From contig JAJYDG010000006.1 in assembly GCA_021777675.1 (NCBI GenBank), positions 1-40,975 on the forward strand: a DNA stretch of 40,975 bases, in the 5' to 3' direction. The number at the start of each line of letters is the position of its first letter. Position 1 is the first letter of the stretch. Made by a program: the position numbers and the translations under genes. Below, piece after piece: positions 15,599 through 24,297 of this stretch. The DNA is from a bacterium. Lineage in GTDB: Bacteria; Patescibacteriota; Minisyncoccia; Moranbacterales; UBA2206. A model generated the notes under the pieces. It was given only the letters and a program-made list of their open reading frames with translations, searched no databases and had not been told where the DNA came from.

Positions 15599-17380
15599 TT
15601 AGAGCGCTTTCTTTTTTAAATTTTCTTTATAGGAAATCAAAGTATCATCAACTTTTATTTTCGTGTCGCCCATAAATGTAACTCCGCATTCATTGGGGCG
15701 CACACAATCATTAACATCAACTTTATTTGATTGCAAGTTTCCCATTTTTCCTTTTCCGATTAACATGTCTTTTCTTTCCACTTCCAAAAGAGAATTATTT
15801 TCAATTCGACCGGAAGTTACCTTTCCTCCGACAATCATATCGTGTTTGCCCGTTTTAAATATTGCCAGCACTTTCATTTTTCCAAACTCAACTCTTTCAA
15901 ATTCATCGGGAAGCATAGCAATCAAACGCGCCTTTATATCATCCACCAATTCATAAATAATTTTATAATTTTTCACTTCCACATTGGAATTTTCCGCCAT
16001 TCTTTTTGCTACAGAAGTAATTTCAGCATTAAAACCGAAAATAACCGCTTTTGAAGCCGCCGCGAAGCGAACATCAGACTCAGTAATATTGCCTACGCCG
16101 GTTCCAATATATTCAATAGCGACTTGATTGGAATTTATTTCAGAAAGAATTTGTTGAATTGCTTCAAGCGATCCATGGACATCCGCCTTAATTATCAAAT
16201 TCAACTTATCCAACTTTGCGTTGGCAAGGCTGGAATAAATTTTTTCCGTATTAAGATTTGATCCGTTATCAGTATGAGAAAAAATTCTTGTTTCGTTCAG
16301 CTTGCTTTGCCCGATTGATTTTGAAGCGACAACTTGCAAAATATCATTTGAATTTGGCGTTGAGCGTAAACCGATAAGACTTACCGGCGTTCCCGGCTTA
16401 GCTTCAGAAATTCGCTTTCCTGTAAAATCCTCCAAACGACGAACCCGTCCAAAGGTATTTCCCGCAATAACATCTTGCCCCTCTTTAAGAATTCCCGTTT
16501 TTACCAGAACATTTGAAACCGGCCCTTTGTGCGGATCGAGATAAGCTTCCAGGATTATTCCCAAAGCATTTCTTTCTTGATTCGCCCTGAAATCTTCCAC
16601 CTCATCAATTAACAAAATATTATCCAAAAGATCATCAATACCAATATTTTGTTTGGCACTGATTTTTGAAGAAAGCACGGCACCGCCCCATTCTTCCAGT
16701 AAAATACCGTTTTCCGCCAATTCTTGCTTAACTTTTTGAATATTAATTCCCGGCTTATCAATTTTATTAATCGCAACTACTATCGGAATTTTTTTAGTTA
16801 ATAAATATTCAATAACTTCTTTAGTTTGCGGACGCACTCCGTCATCGGCCGCCACAACCAAAACAGCAATATCAGCCAAACTCACTCCCCGCTCGCGCAT
16901 AGCGGAAAAAGCCTCATGCCCGGGAGTATCGATGAAGGTGATTAGCTGCCCCTTTTTTTTAACTTGGTAGGCGCTAATATGTTGCGTTATTCCACCGGAT
17001 TCTTTCATTGCTACGCTGGTTTTTCTGATTGTGTCGAGCAATGTGGTTTTTCCATGATCGACATGCCCTAGGATCGTAACAATCGGTGGCCTTTTTTTGA
17101 GATTCTCTCCGGATTCAACTTCTTTCTTGCACAATTCCAAAAGTTTTTCCAAAGTCATTGAATTTCCTGTGTCTTGAGCCTCTTCACATGATTCATACCC
17201 AAGATCCTGAGCAATAATCGAAGCTGTCTCAAAATCGATTTTTTCATTTATCGTGGCGAATATTCCATTCTTAATCAATTCCGTAATGACAATGTTAACA
17301 GGCACACCCAAAAGTTCACTGAATCTTTTCAATGTAATGGAATGAGGGATAATTATTTTTTTAGAAGAAATTTCTGACAT
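15599..17380 (-). CDS. infB: Translation initiation factor IF-2
   Basis: 593 aa, short compared with about 700-900 aa in many bacteria because the variable N-terminal extension is minimal. An IF2-N-like domain (about 12-65) is followed by the GTPase: G1 GHVDHGKT at 105-112, G3 D-T-P-G-H, G4 N-K-I-D. Beta-barrel domains and the C-terminal fMet-tRNA-binding domain follow. It delivers initiator tRNA to the 30S P site. It is followed by rbfA at 3 bp. Short infB is usual in small-genome CPR bacteria. The leader is A/T-rich with no Shine-Dalgarno sequence. Confidence 0.95.
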   Translation of the reverse strand: MSEISSKKIIIPHSITLKRFSELLGVPVNIVITELIKNGIFATINEKIDFETASIIAQDLGYESCEEAQDTGNSMTLEKLLELCKKEVESGENLKKRPPIVTILGHVDHGKTTLLDTIRKTSVAMKESGGITQHISAYQVKKKGQLITFIDTPGHEAFSAMRERGVSLADIAVLVVAADDGVRPQTKEVIEYLLTKKIPIVVAINKIDKPGINIQKVKQELAENGILLEEWGGAVLSSKISAKQNIGIDDLLDNILLIDEVEDFRANQERNALGIILEAYLDPHKGPVSNVLVKTGILKEGQDVIAGNTFGRVRRLEDFTGKRISEAKPGTPVSLIGLRSTPNSNDILQVVASKSIGQSKLNETRIFSHTDNGSNLNTEKIYSSLANAKLDKLNLIIKADVHGSLEAIQQILSEINSNQVAIEYIGTGVGNITESDVRFAAASKAVIFGFNAEITSVAKRMAENSNVEVKNYKIIYELVDDIKARLIAMLPDEFERVEFGKMKVLAIFKTGKHDMIVGGKVTSGRIENNSLLEVERKDMLIGKGKMGNLQSNKVDVNDCVRPNECGVTFMGDTKIKVDDTLISYKENLKKKAL

Positions 17381-17448
17381 ATTTTTTGCAATAAGCTAAT
17401 TTAAAAAAAATTTAAGTTAAAAAACCGGAATACTTCTCTTTGATAGTT

Positions 17449-17964
17449 TTATACTGCCTTGTCTTTTTTTACCAATGCTGCTTCTATCGCTTTTTTTTCT
17501 TCTTCGGAAAATGGAAAATCAATCGACTTTCCATCAGCGATTGCTTTGGAATAAACACGCGTGCCATCTTTTGTATATAGCGCAGTAATTGTCAGTCCAT
17601 TGTCTTTTCCGTCTAAGAGTGCGATTGAAAAACTTTGATTTCCGCCAATATCTTTAAAAGGATTAAAGCGAACAACGGCAAATTTATGCAAACTCCTAAG
17701 CGCTAAATTGTTAATTTCATTGGAAACTGCGTATAATTCTTGAATATCTTTATCTAAAATTTTCAAATTTTTCTCATGGCCAAGCAAAATTTCATCGATA
17801 TTTTTTATCTTTCCGCTCTTGAAAAATTCTTCATTGAATGCTTGCATTTTTTTAATTTTAGCTTGCAAAGCAAAGCACCAAAAAAACATTGTCACAAAAA
17901 ATGCCAAAGAAAAAAAAGAAAAAACAAACAGATTTTTTTCAATTAGTTGGTTAATTGTTTCCAT
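17449..17964 (-). CDS. DUF4446 family membrane-anchored protein
   Basis: 171 aa. One N-terminal membrane helix (about 10-35) is followed by a coiled-coil stretch (35-90). A conserved C-terminal domain has 'VRFNPFKDIGGNQSFSIALLD' (20-residue core) and 'GTRVYSKAI..GKS', the recognisable DUF4446 signature, found in Firmicutes and many CPR genomes. The function is unknown. It lies about 70 bp upstream of infB in the same direction and may share its transcript. A role at the membrane or envelope is all that topology supports. Confidence 0.8.
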   Translation of the reverse strand: METINQLIEKNLFVFSFFSLAFFVTMFFWCFALQAKIKKMQAFNEEFFKSGKIKNIDEILLGHEKNLKILDKDIQELYAVSNEINNLALRSLHKFAVVRFNPFKDIGGNQSFSIALLDGKDNGLTITALYTKDGTRVYSKAIADGKSIDFPFSEEEKKAIEAALVKKDKAV

Positions 17965-18050
17965 ATTTTTGTTTATTCAAGGCTAGCATTTTAATCTTAA
18001 AATGTAAAGCAATATTCACAATACCAATAATGTCATATTATCAGATAACA

Positions 18051-18080
18051 AAAAAGCATCTTCATTAAGGATGCTTTTTT
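18051..18080 (-). terminator. Intrinsic terminator after the repeat-rich surface protein
   Basis: GCATC(TT)/(AA)GGATGC form a stem of about 7 bp with one bulge. It is flanked by A5 on one side and T6 on the other, so it can act on both strands. It lies 22 bp past the stop at 18102. Confidence 0.75.
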
Positions 18081-18101
18081 AAAGTTGCCCGGTAAGATAA
18101 A

Positions 18102-19286
18102 TCAGGAGAACATTTTTGCCAACCAGCCAAACAAGCTGAATCCCGAGTCGCTGTTTGTTGCAAATATTTGCAATTTAGCATTTTGCTGGTTCAATGCGTT
18201 AATTTGATCTTGTAAAACTAATTTTACCGCCGGATCATTCGCCTTATTCATCAAATCAGTGAGCACTTTGATTCTGGATTGGTTTTCCGTAATGGCAGTT
18301 TGAATTTCCGCAATACTTCCATATTTCGGCCCGATAAGAAATTTCACCAACCCGCTTCGGTTCTCCACTTTATTTATAGATTCTTCCACTTTAGCTTGTG
18401 AATCATTTTGAGCCTGAGCCACTTCTTTCACCTGCTCTCCAATGCCCTTAGCATCCTCAGTATCGGATTCGCTAACCGTTTTCAGTGTATGCACAAATTG
18501 GGCAACAGTATTTTTGTATTGTTTTGCCACATCCTCATTGCCATTTTCATTGCTATTGTTTTTATTATCTTCAAGTGCCACTTCTACCATTTTATTTAAT
18601 GTTTCTATTTTACTATTGATGATATCGCCAAGAGTTTTAATTTGAACAGGATCTTTAGCGACGCCTGATTGAGCAATCAATGACTTGATTTCTGAAAGTG
18701 AAGATATAAAAGCTTTAAATGCTTTAGGATCAGAAGCTTCCAATGGAGCAATTTCAGCTTCAATCCTGGATACTTTCTTTGTTGTGTCATCAGTATTTTC
18801 CTGAACATTATTTTTATCACCACCCTGTTTTTCAGTTTCACTTTGTTCCTTATTTCCCTGGCTATTATCCGCTTCCATGGATTGATTTTGCGCAGTCTTA
18901 ATCTCGTTCTCGCCATTTTTAATTGCATCTGAGGATGCTTGCTTGTCTTTTTGATTACTATGGCTGCTCTCATCATTATTGTTACTATGATTATCACTAG
19001 TGATACTGTGACTGCTATTTTCATTATTGCCACTATTATTATCATTACTATGGCTGTCATTGCCATGGCTGTCATTGCTATGGCTGTCACTATTACTATG
19101 GCTGTCTTCACTGATATTATTTCCATTACTTCCCTCCTCATCGGCTAAAGCTGTTGGGATTTCCGGTTTAATCTTACTGAAAACATGAGAAAACACAGCG
19201 CCGGTTGTGAATAAAATGCCAATGACGACGACCACAGGCAAGTTTCTTTTCACTTTTTGCATATTTTTGCTTTTAAATAATTGCAT
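18102..19286 (-). CDS. Signal-anchored Ser/His/Asn-repeat surface protein
   Basis: 394 aa. A membrane/signal segment at about 15-37 is followed by a low-complexity extracellular region (about 50-165) rich in Ser, His, Asn, Asp and Gln, with tandem 'DSHSN/DSHGN' units at about 60-85. Next come a charged linker, predicted helices with coiled-coil character (about 170-370) and a C-terminal hydrophobic patch 'FSLFGWLAKMF'. No enzyme motif is recognised. It is the third gene after an ECF sigma factor and a membrane protein, so it could be an effector or surface target of that sigma system. Clustered His might bind divalent metals (inference). An internal ATG at codon 9 is an alternative start; neither start has a Shine-Dalgarno sequence. 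Confidence 0.75.
   Translation of the reverse strand: MQLFKSKNMQKVKRNLPVVVVIGILFTTGAVFSHVFSKIKPEIPTALADEEGSNGNNISEDSHSNSDSHSNDSHGNDSHSNDNNSGNNENSSHSITSDNHSNNNDESSHSNQKDKQASSDAIKNGENEIKTAQNQSMEADNSQGNKEQSETEKQGGDKNNVQENTDDTTKKVSRIEAEIAPLEASDPKAFKAFISSLSEIKSLIAQSGVAKDPVQIKTLGDIINSKIETLNKMVEVALEDNKNNSNENGNEDVAKQYKNTVAQFVHTLKTVSESDTEDAKGIGEQVKEVAQAQNDSQAKVEESINKVENRSGLVKFLIGPKYGSIAEIQTAITENQSRIKVLTDLMNKANDPAVKLVLQDQINALNQQNAKLQIFATNSDSGFSLFGWLAKMFS
19046..19108 (-). repeat. Short tandem repeat encoding D-S-H-(S/G)-N units
   Basis: The plus-strand octamer TGGCTGTC recurs at 19051, 19066, 19081 and 19099, giving periods of 15, 15 and 18 bases. Each unit encodes Asp-Ser-His-Ser/Gly-Asn. The in-frame periods point to slippage-driven growth of the protein repeat rather than a CRISPR or regulatory array. 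Confidence 0.8.
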
Positions 19287-19359
19287 ATTAAGTTAGTTCA
19301 TATGAAACTTTCTTACTTCTATTTATGAATACGGAGACGCTTTCACAATTATTTCACTT

Positions 19360-20136
19360 TTATTCTTCACTCGATACATCTTCATTTGACGAAGTCGTGC
19401 TCCTGTGGGAATCTGATTTTTTGTTTGTTGCCTCCGGCACTTTGGATGTGGGTTTATCTCCAGTGGATTTTACAGCAGATCCTTCAATTCTATTTCCCGA
19501 TTGATTTTCTTTATTGGCATTGGCGCTTTGTGTTTTTTTCGATGACGCGCTTTCACTGTTAATATTTTCATTTTTCAATTCAAGCTTCGAATTATTTGTT
19601 TTTTTATCCTCATTGTATCTATCTGCAGATTTAATATTATCATCATTTTTTTTACCATCAACACCCGTTTTTTCGTAATGATATATGGATTTTATTTTGG
19701 ATTTTAGCGGAATATTTGCGGTTACCGGCACTATTTTACTGTAAATCGGAATCTTCTCCAATTCTTTTTCTATTTCTTCCGCCTTTCCACTGGCGAAGGT
19801 TAAATAGCCAAAAGATAAACTAATAAAAAATAGCACGGCTATTGCCAAGGTAATTTTTATTTTATATAACGAACCAATTTTATTTAACAACCAATAACCT
19901 AAAAACAAAAAAACTCCAAATAAAATCAAATAAACATAAGGAATATTTAACCAATCCAGATTTTCATTCTGCTTGGTTATTATCTCAAGAAGTAAAGCCA
20001 ATGACAATGAACCCAAAATACTGCTTGAAAGCGTACCAATTCCGAAAACAAAATTTTTCATAGCGAAAAACCACCTTGATCTGATTTTCAGATTTTCTCT
20101 TTTGATTCTATCTAAAATTTTTTTATCCAGACTCAT
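19360..20136 (-). CDS. Three-helix membrane protein coupled to an ECF sigma factor (candidate anti-sigma factor)
   Basis: 258 aa. A short basic N terminus (about 22 aa, presumably cytoplasmic) is followed by three membrane segments at about 25-50, 67-86 and 94-113. A long Ser/Lys/Asn/Glu-rich tail (about 165-258) follows and would lie outside the cell. The ATG overlaps the sigma stop by 4 bp (ATGA), the typical arrangement for a sigma/anti-sigma pair. No known anti-sigma domain (zinc-finger, RsgI or RskA type) is recognised, and the cytoplasmic part is short, so anti-sigma activity is an inference from context only. It is followed 73 bp later by the repeat-rich surface protein. Confidence 0.7.
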   Translation of the reverse strand: MSLDKKILDRIKRENLKIRSRWFFAMKNFVFGIGTLSSSILGSLSLALLLEIITKQNENLDWLNIPYVYLILFGVFLFLGYWLLNKIGSLYKIKITLAIAVLFFISLSFGYLTFASGKAEEIEKELEKIPIYSKIVPVTANIPLKSKIKSIYHYEKTGVDGKKNDDNIKSADRYNEDKKTNNSKLELKNENINSESASSKKTQSANANKENQSGNRIEGSAVKSTGDKPTSKVPEATNKKSDSHRSTTSSNEDVSSEE

Positions 20137-20705
20137 TTATTTTCGCTTAGAATTTTTTTAAATCTCTTTTTGGCTCTATTTAATAATGTTCCTACTGTAG
20201 AAATCGGTTTTTTTAAAATATATCCCACCTCTTCGTAACTTTTATCCTCCAAATATTTTAATACCAGCACTTCCCTGAATTTGGCCGGCAACTTTTCCAG
20301 TGATCTGTTAATGCTCTCCTTCTGAGTTTTTTTAATAAATGATTGCTCAATGTTTTCCTCTGAAGCCAAGATCGCAAGCAGTTCTTCGTTGCTTTCCAGT
20401 GAAATATTGCCGGCATGTTTTTTGTATTTTCTCCAATTATCAATACACTCATTGTGGGCAATGCCGTATAGCCAGCTTCCAAAATTTTTGCCTTTTTGGA
20501 AGCTATTTATATTTACGAAAGCTTTAATAAATATATTCTGGACAATATCTTCAATCATCTCCTCGTTGCCACCCGCAATTCTACGCACATAATTAGTAAT
20601 TCTGGATTCATATCGTCTTATTAAAACACCAAAAAACTCCTTGTCCCGAAGAACAAGAGCTATGACATCCTCATCATTTTTTTCTTCCGCCTCTTGAAGA
20701 TTCAC
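20133..20705 (-). CDS. ECF-type RNA polymerase sigma factor
   Basis: 190 aa from a GTG start. Region 2 is at about residues 22-85 ('FFGVLIRRYESRITNYVRRI', then 'EDIVQNIFIKAF' and 'FGSWLYGIAHNECIDNWR'). Region 4 is at about 135-185, with the helix-turn-helix 'SYEEVGYILKKPISTVGTLL'. There is no sigma region 1 or 3, so it belongs to the ECF group. The reading frame is open upstream to a TTG at 20783, but those extra 26 residues are hydrophobic and not family-like. The GTG at 20703-20705 (protein MNLQEAEEKND...) gives a normal N terminus, though without a Shine-Dalgarno sequence. It leads an operon with the coupled membrane protein and the repeat surface protein, pointing to envelope or surface control. 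Confidence 0.88.
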   Translation of the reverse strand: MNLQEAEEKNDEDVIALVLRDKEFFGVLIRRYESRITNYVRRIAGGNEEMIEDIVQNIFIKAFVNINSFQKGKNFGSWLYGIAHNECIDNWRKYKKHAGNISLESNEELLAILASEENIEQSFIKKTQKESINRSLEKLPAKFREVLVLKYLEDKSYEEVGYILKKPISTVGTLLNRAKKRFKKILSENK

Positions 20706-20820
20706 ATCTTTTTTAAAAATCGTAAAACTAATCAAATATCTTGAATGCAATTTTATCACAAAGAAAAACAATAACGCAATCAACTAAATTTATACGATTT
20801 TGCAATATGCGCGAAAGCGG

Positions 20821-20849
20821 TTGTTGATTTTTCAGATTTGTTGTAAAAT
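20821..20849 (+). promoter_or_regulatory. Likely promoter of the methyltransferase/binding-protein genes
   Basis: TTGTTG (20821-20826) is followed after 17 bases by TAAAAT (20844-20849), about 30 bases before the methyltransferase ATG. Both boxes are 4-5 of 6 to consensus. Confidence 0.45.
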
Positions 20850-20878
20850 GAAAATATAAGAATTACTAACATAAAAAA

Positions 20879-21433
20879 ATGGAAGAAGAAAAGACGGGTT
20901 TTGAAATTAAGTTCATTAATCCGCGCGCAGTTATTACGGAATTGGAAATTATTCCTGGAATGTCCGTTGCGGATTTCGGTTGCGGGACTGGCTATTTCAC
21001 ATTTCCCTTGGCGGAAAAAGTCAAACAAACAGGGCGCGTCTATGCTTTGGATATTCTTACCGACAAACTGGAAGCAATTGAATCGCAAGCAAAGCTACTA
21101 GGGCTAAGCAACCTCATCACCAAAAGAGTTAATTTGGAAGTCATCAATGGGTCAAAATTGGAAGAAAATAGCTTGGATTGGGTTTTTTTGGTTAATATGC
21201 TTTTTCAAAATAAAAATAAAGAAGTAATTATTCAAGAAGCGATGCGCGTTTTAAAGCCTGGCGGAAAAATTCTAATAATTGAATGGGATGAAAAGGATGC
21301 CTCATTTGGACCGGATAGGACATTGCGTATTTCTCGAAATAAAATTTCCGAGTTGGCGCAAAACAGTGGATTGTCAATGGTGAAAGAAATAAAAATCAGC
21401 GACTTTCATTTCGGAATAATTTTTGAAAAATAG
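20879..21433 (+). CDS. Class I SAM-dependent methyltransferase
   Basis: 184 aa, single-domain. SAM-binding motif I is 'VADFGCGTGYF' (about 29-39), motif II acidic 'ALDIL' follows, and the post-I/IV region contains 'LDWVFLVNMLFQ' and 'LKPGGKILIIEW'. The fold is Methyltransf_11/UbiE-like. The substrate cannot be told from sequence. It starts the plus-strand block, divergent from the ECF sigma gene, and ends 11 bp before the solute-binding lipoprotein, so the two are probably co-transcribed. Confidence 0.88.
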   Translation: MEEEKTGFEIKFINPRAVITELEIIPGMSVADFGCGTGYFTFPLAEKVKQTGRVYALDILTDKLEAIESQAKLLGLSNLITKRVNLEVINGSKLEENSLDWVFLVNMLFQNKNKEVIIQEAMRVLKPGGKILIIEWDEKDASFGPDRTLRISRNKISELAQNSGLSMVKEIKISDFHFGIIFEK

Positions 21434-21444
21434 AAAAATAAAAG

Positions 21445-22824
21445 ATGAATGGATTTAAAAAAACCAAAAAAATATTGAGCGGTTCGATGATTCTTTTTTT
21501 TCTTTTGCTTATTTCCGGATGCGGATTGAAAAAAACTACTCCGAATTATAAAGTAAATCTGGAAATTTGGGGGCCGGTTGATGACGCCGATGCCTATCAA
21601 GAAATAATTGACAACTACAGAAAAATCAACCCCAATATTGGAACTATTGTCTATAAAAAACAACGCATTGATACTTATCAAAACGATCTGATTGAAGCAA
21701 TGGCTTCCGGACAAGGACCGGATATTTTTCTTATACACAATGATTGGTTAAGCAATTTTTCCGACAAAACCACTCCAGCCCCCAAAGACATTCTAAATGA
21801 ACAAACATTCCGCAATAATTTTGTGGATGTTTGCGCCAATGATTTCATTTCCAAGGGAGATATTTTTGCCGTTCCGCTAACTGTCAATTCTTTAGCGCTT
21901 TACTATAATAAAGACTTGTTTAATGCTTCCGGAATTGTCGCCCCGCCAACAACTTGGGATGAATTTTCCGCCGATGCGCAAAAATTAACTAAAATAAATT
22001 CTTTCGGTGAAATTGTTCAATCCGGAGTAGCAATGGGCACAGCCTACAATATTAATCGTTCGACAGATGTTTTGAATATGTTAATGCTCCAAAATGGCGC
22101 AACGATGTCATCGGATTCTCAGGGAAAAATGCTTTTAAGTTTTGATTCAAAATCAATCAATGCCCTAAATTTTTATATGCAATTCGCAAAATCCGGCTCA
22201 GCGAATTATACATGGAACCCAACCCTGCACTATTCCATTGATGCTTTTTCCGAAGGAACGCTAGCGATGATGCTGAATTATTCCTGGCAAATCGATGCCA
22301 TTAAAAGCAAATCTCCCAAATTAAATTTTGCCATTGCCCCTCTGCCTCAACTTTCCACTTCAAACACAGTAAATTTTGCCAATTATTGGGCATTTGCCGT
22401 AGCAAAAAATAAAACCACTCAAACAGGAGGAGTCGGAAATACTGCTCCGGTTTCCAATGATCTGCGCGTCAAAGAGGCTTGGAAATTTCTCACCTATCTC
22501 ACAACCAAAAAAATTTCATCTCAAGCAAACGCATCCGCTCCGTCCGGTGGTCTGGGAAAGCAATATGATCCCAATTTCGATCCGGCGGATAATTATCTAA
22601 AAAAAACCAGCCAGCCAGCCGCGCGAAGAGATTTGCTTGAAAAACAAAAAAGTGATGTCAATTTAGGAGCATTCGCCCAAGGCAATTTAATTGCCAAAGA
22701 TTTTCCAGTAAACAATCCGGCTTATCTGGAAACAACTTTTGCAGAAATGATTGATTCAATTAACAAAGGTCTTGCGGGAACTTCTGACGCTCTTTCTAAA
22801 GCAATAAGCAAAATAAATCATTAA
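21445..22824 (+). CDS. Extracellular solute-binding lipoprotein (family 1-like), no ABC permease nearby
   Basis: 459 aa. The N-terminal signal has a lipobox L-I-S-G-C26, so lipid attachment is at Cys26. The mature part has the carbohydrate/oligosaccharide-binding-protein pattern: 'VNLEIWGPVDDADAYQEII' start, 'SGQGPDIFLIHNDWL', 'AVPLTVNSLALYYNKDLF', 'PPTTWDEF' and the C-terminal 'EAWKFLTYLTT'. It would capture a sugar or oligomer at the cell surface. No ABC permease or ATPase is present in the window. Instead it is followed 10 bp later by VirB2-like genes, so it may serve as a surface-binding or scavenging protein rather than a classical importer subunit, or may use permeases elsewhere. Confidence 0.9.
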   Translation: MNGFKKTKKILSGSMILFFLLLISGCGLKKTTPNYKVNLEIWGPVDDADAYQEIIDNYRKINPNIGTIVYKKQRIDTYQNDLIEAMASGQGPDIFLIHNDWLSNFSDKTTPAPKDILNEQTFRNNFVDVCANDFISKGDIFAVPLTVNSLALYYNKDLFNASGIVAPPTTWDEFSADAQKLTKINSFGEIVQSGVAMGTAYNINRSTDVLNMLMLQNGATMSSDSQGKMLLSFDSKSINALNFYMQFAKSGSANYTWNPTLHYSIDAFSEGTLAMMLNYSWQIDAIKSKSPKLNFAIAPLPQLSTSNTVNFANYWAFAVAKNKTTQTGGVGNTAPVSNDLRVKEAWKFLTYLTTKKISSQANASAPSGGLGKQYDPNFDPADNYLKKTSQPAARRDLLEKQKSDVNLGAFAQGNLIAKDFPVNNPAYLETTFAEMIDSINKGLAGTSDALSKAISKINH

Positions 22825-22834
22825 CTAACTCAAA

Positions 22835-23749
22835 ATGCAAAATAAAAAATATTTTCTGGGCCTTATATTATTTGTTCTCTTTTTTTTCATCAAAATTGAT
22901 AGTGTTTTTGCTGATAGATATTGTTATTTTGCTACTGACTCTAAATGTGAAAAAGTAGATTCTTCTGGCAAGTGTGCTGATGGCGGCACACTTTGTGATG
23001 ATGGCGTATCTTGCGACGGAAGTACTGGTTGCGCCACTTCAACAACCAGCGATTATAAATGTTGCGTAAATACAGGGGAATCGTCAAAATGCAATGACTC
23101 TACTACAAGTGGTTATAAAACAAAGACAGAATGCACAAAAAAAAATGGCACACCAAAAAGCGATGCCTGCTCATCCATATCCACTTGTTCGCAATATTCC
23201 GGTGGTGGCGGTTCCAGCTCCTCCACAACAACCTCCGTATCATTTACCAACCCGGCTTCTTTCAGTGACATCAATGGCTTCCTCACCGCATTGCTCACCG
23301 CACTTAAAGGTTTCATTGTAACATTGGCGATAATTTTTATTGTAATCGGCGGAATTCTTTATATGCTTTCAGGGGGGAATCCCGGCATGGTTAAGCGCGC
23401 CAAAGATTGTTGGTTATTTTCCGTAATCGGTTTTGCCATTGTAATCGCCGCGCCCACATTCCTCAAGCAAGTCCAGCTGATTATGGGATCCAATTTATCC
23501 GGAACGGAAAGCGCCCTATCGATTGGACAAATCGCCACTAATGTCCTAAACTTTCTCTTGTCAATGTTGGGAATTATTGCTACAATCAGTCTAGTGATTG
23601 CCGGAGGAATGTATATGACATCATATGGCGATGAAAAACAAACCACCGCAGGAAAAAATATGGCAAAGTGGGCAATCATCGGAATTTCAATCGCTCTAAT
23701 TTCACTCATTGCCATTCAACAAATTTCCAAAATAATAACAGGAAAATAA
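22835..23749 (+). CDS. Cys-rich ectodomain fused to two VirB2/TrbC-like membrane modules
   Basis: 304 aa. A signal peptide (about 1-26, ending SVFA-D) is followed by a secreted region with 12 cysteines (about 29-118) including a 'KCCV' motif. A Gly/Ser/Thr linker follows, then two successive two-helix units of the VirB2/TrbC pilin type: 'FIVTLAIIFIVIGGILYML..' with 'KRAKDCWLFSVIGFAIVIAA', and 'LLSMLGIIATISLVIAGGMY' with 'KNMAKWAIIGISIALISLIA'. Each has the hydrophobic-turn-basic-hydrophobic pattern of such pilins. The doubled module is unusual. An even number of cysteines suggests disulfides outside the cell. It begins 10 bp after the binding lipoprotein and starts a run of four related genes. 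A structural part of a surface appendage or secretion channel is inferred; no VirB4-type ATPase is visible here. Confidence 0.75.
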   Translation: MQNKKYFLGLILFVLFFFIKIDSVFADRYCYFATDSKCEKVDSSGKCADGGTLCDDGVSCDGSTGCATSTTSDYKCCVNTGESSKCNDSTTSGYKTKTECTKKNGTPKSDACSSISTCSQYSGGGGSSSSTTTSVSFTNPASFSDINGFLTALLTALKGFIVTLAIIFIVIGGILYMLSGGNPGMVKRAKDCWLFSVIGFAIVIAAPTFLKQVQLIMGSNLSGTESALSIGQIATNVLNFLLSMLGIIATISLVIAGGMYMTSYGDEKQTTAGKNMAKWAIIGISIALISLIAIQQISKIITGK

Positions 23750-23797
23750 CAGAAAAAAGATACAAGTAATAAAATAAAAATAGAAGGAGGTGTTAAT

Positions 23798-24175
23798 ATG
23801 AAAAATAAAATTAAAATATTAGGCTATTCAGCTTCATCATTGTTGCTTTTGGCGCCATTTACTGTTTTTGGCGACGGCGGATTTTCCGTTCCTGCCAATG
23901 GCACCGGAAATTTAAAAAGTACGAGCGTCGGCACGCTTCTCGGAACAATTTTAAATTGGCTCCTATCGGCAGTGGGAATTTTAGGCGTTATCGGTTTTGC
24001 CGTTTCCGGCATTATGTATCTGACAGCGGCGGGAGATGACAAGCGAATTGCAACCGCCAAAAGTTTTATGCTCTATGCAGTTATCGGAGTAATTGTCGCT
24101 CTTGTCGGACTGATCGCTGTTAATGCTTTGAGTAGCATATTTGTCAGTAATAGTGGATCGATTTCCGGGAATTAA
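23798..24175 (+). CDS. VirB2/TrbC-like small membrane (pilin-like) protein
   Basis: 125 aa. A signal peptide (about 1-25) is followed by a short polar stretch and two membrane helices (about 47-70 and 88-112) joined by 'TAAGDDKRIATAK'. This matches VirB2/TrbC pilin topology. It has the strongest ribosome binding site in this block: AAGGAGGTG at 23783-23791, seven bases before the ATG. A terminator follows at 24190-24228. Strong initiation plus its own terminator suggests high expression, as expected for a major structural subunit. It is closely related to the next gene, sharing a 34-base identical stretch. Confidence 0.8.
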   Translation: MKNKIKILGYSASSLLLLAPFTVFGDGGFSVPANGTGNLKSTSVGTLLGTILNWLLSAVGILGVIGFAVSGIMYLTAAGDDKRIATAKSFMLYAVIGVIVALVGLIAVNALSSIFVSNSGSISGN

Positions 24176-24189
24176 TTGGCAAAAAAATG

Positions 24190-24228
24190 AAAAAGCAGTC
24201 TCAATTTATTTGCGGACTGTTTTTTTTG
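24190..24228 (+). terminator. Intrinsic terminator between VirB2-like genes
   Basis: GCAGTC (24195-24200) pairs with GACTGT (24215-24220), extended by A/T pairs, and is followed by T8. It lies 15 bp after the stop of the 125-aa gene. Confidence 0.65.
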
Positions 24229-24261
24229 TTTGCAGATTGTTTTTTCTTTTTTATTTTTTAT

Positions 24262-24269
24262 GCTATACT
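24262..24269 (+). promoter_or_regulatory. Extended -10 promoter element
   Basis: TG-C-TATACT is a near-consensus extended -10 located 29 bp before the 131-aa VirB2-like start and after the terminator. No good -35 is seen at 17 bp, which extended -10 promoters tolerate. Confidence 0.45.
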
Positions 24270-24297
24270 GTTTTTATAAATATTAAATTAACATTTT

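Noticed and set aside
19046-19108. CRISPR-like array
   Set aside because: Units are 15-18 bases, in frame, without spacers of constant length, and encode peptide repeats.
18677-19148. Open frames on both strands across the Ser/His/Asn repeat gene
   Set aside because: They arise from repetitive codons and give Ile/Thr/Met-rich nonsense. The 394-aa frame has the signal anchor and operon context.
20706-20783. 26-residue N-terminal extension of the ECF sigma factor from a TTG
   Set aside because: The extra residues are hydrophobic and unlike any sigma N terminus. A GTG at 20705 gives a normal family start.
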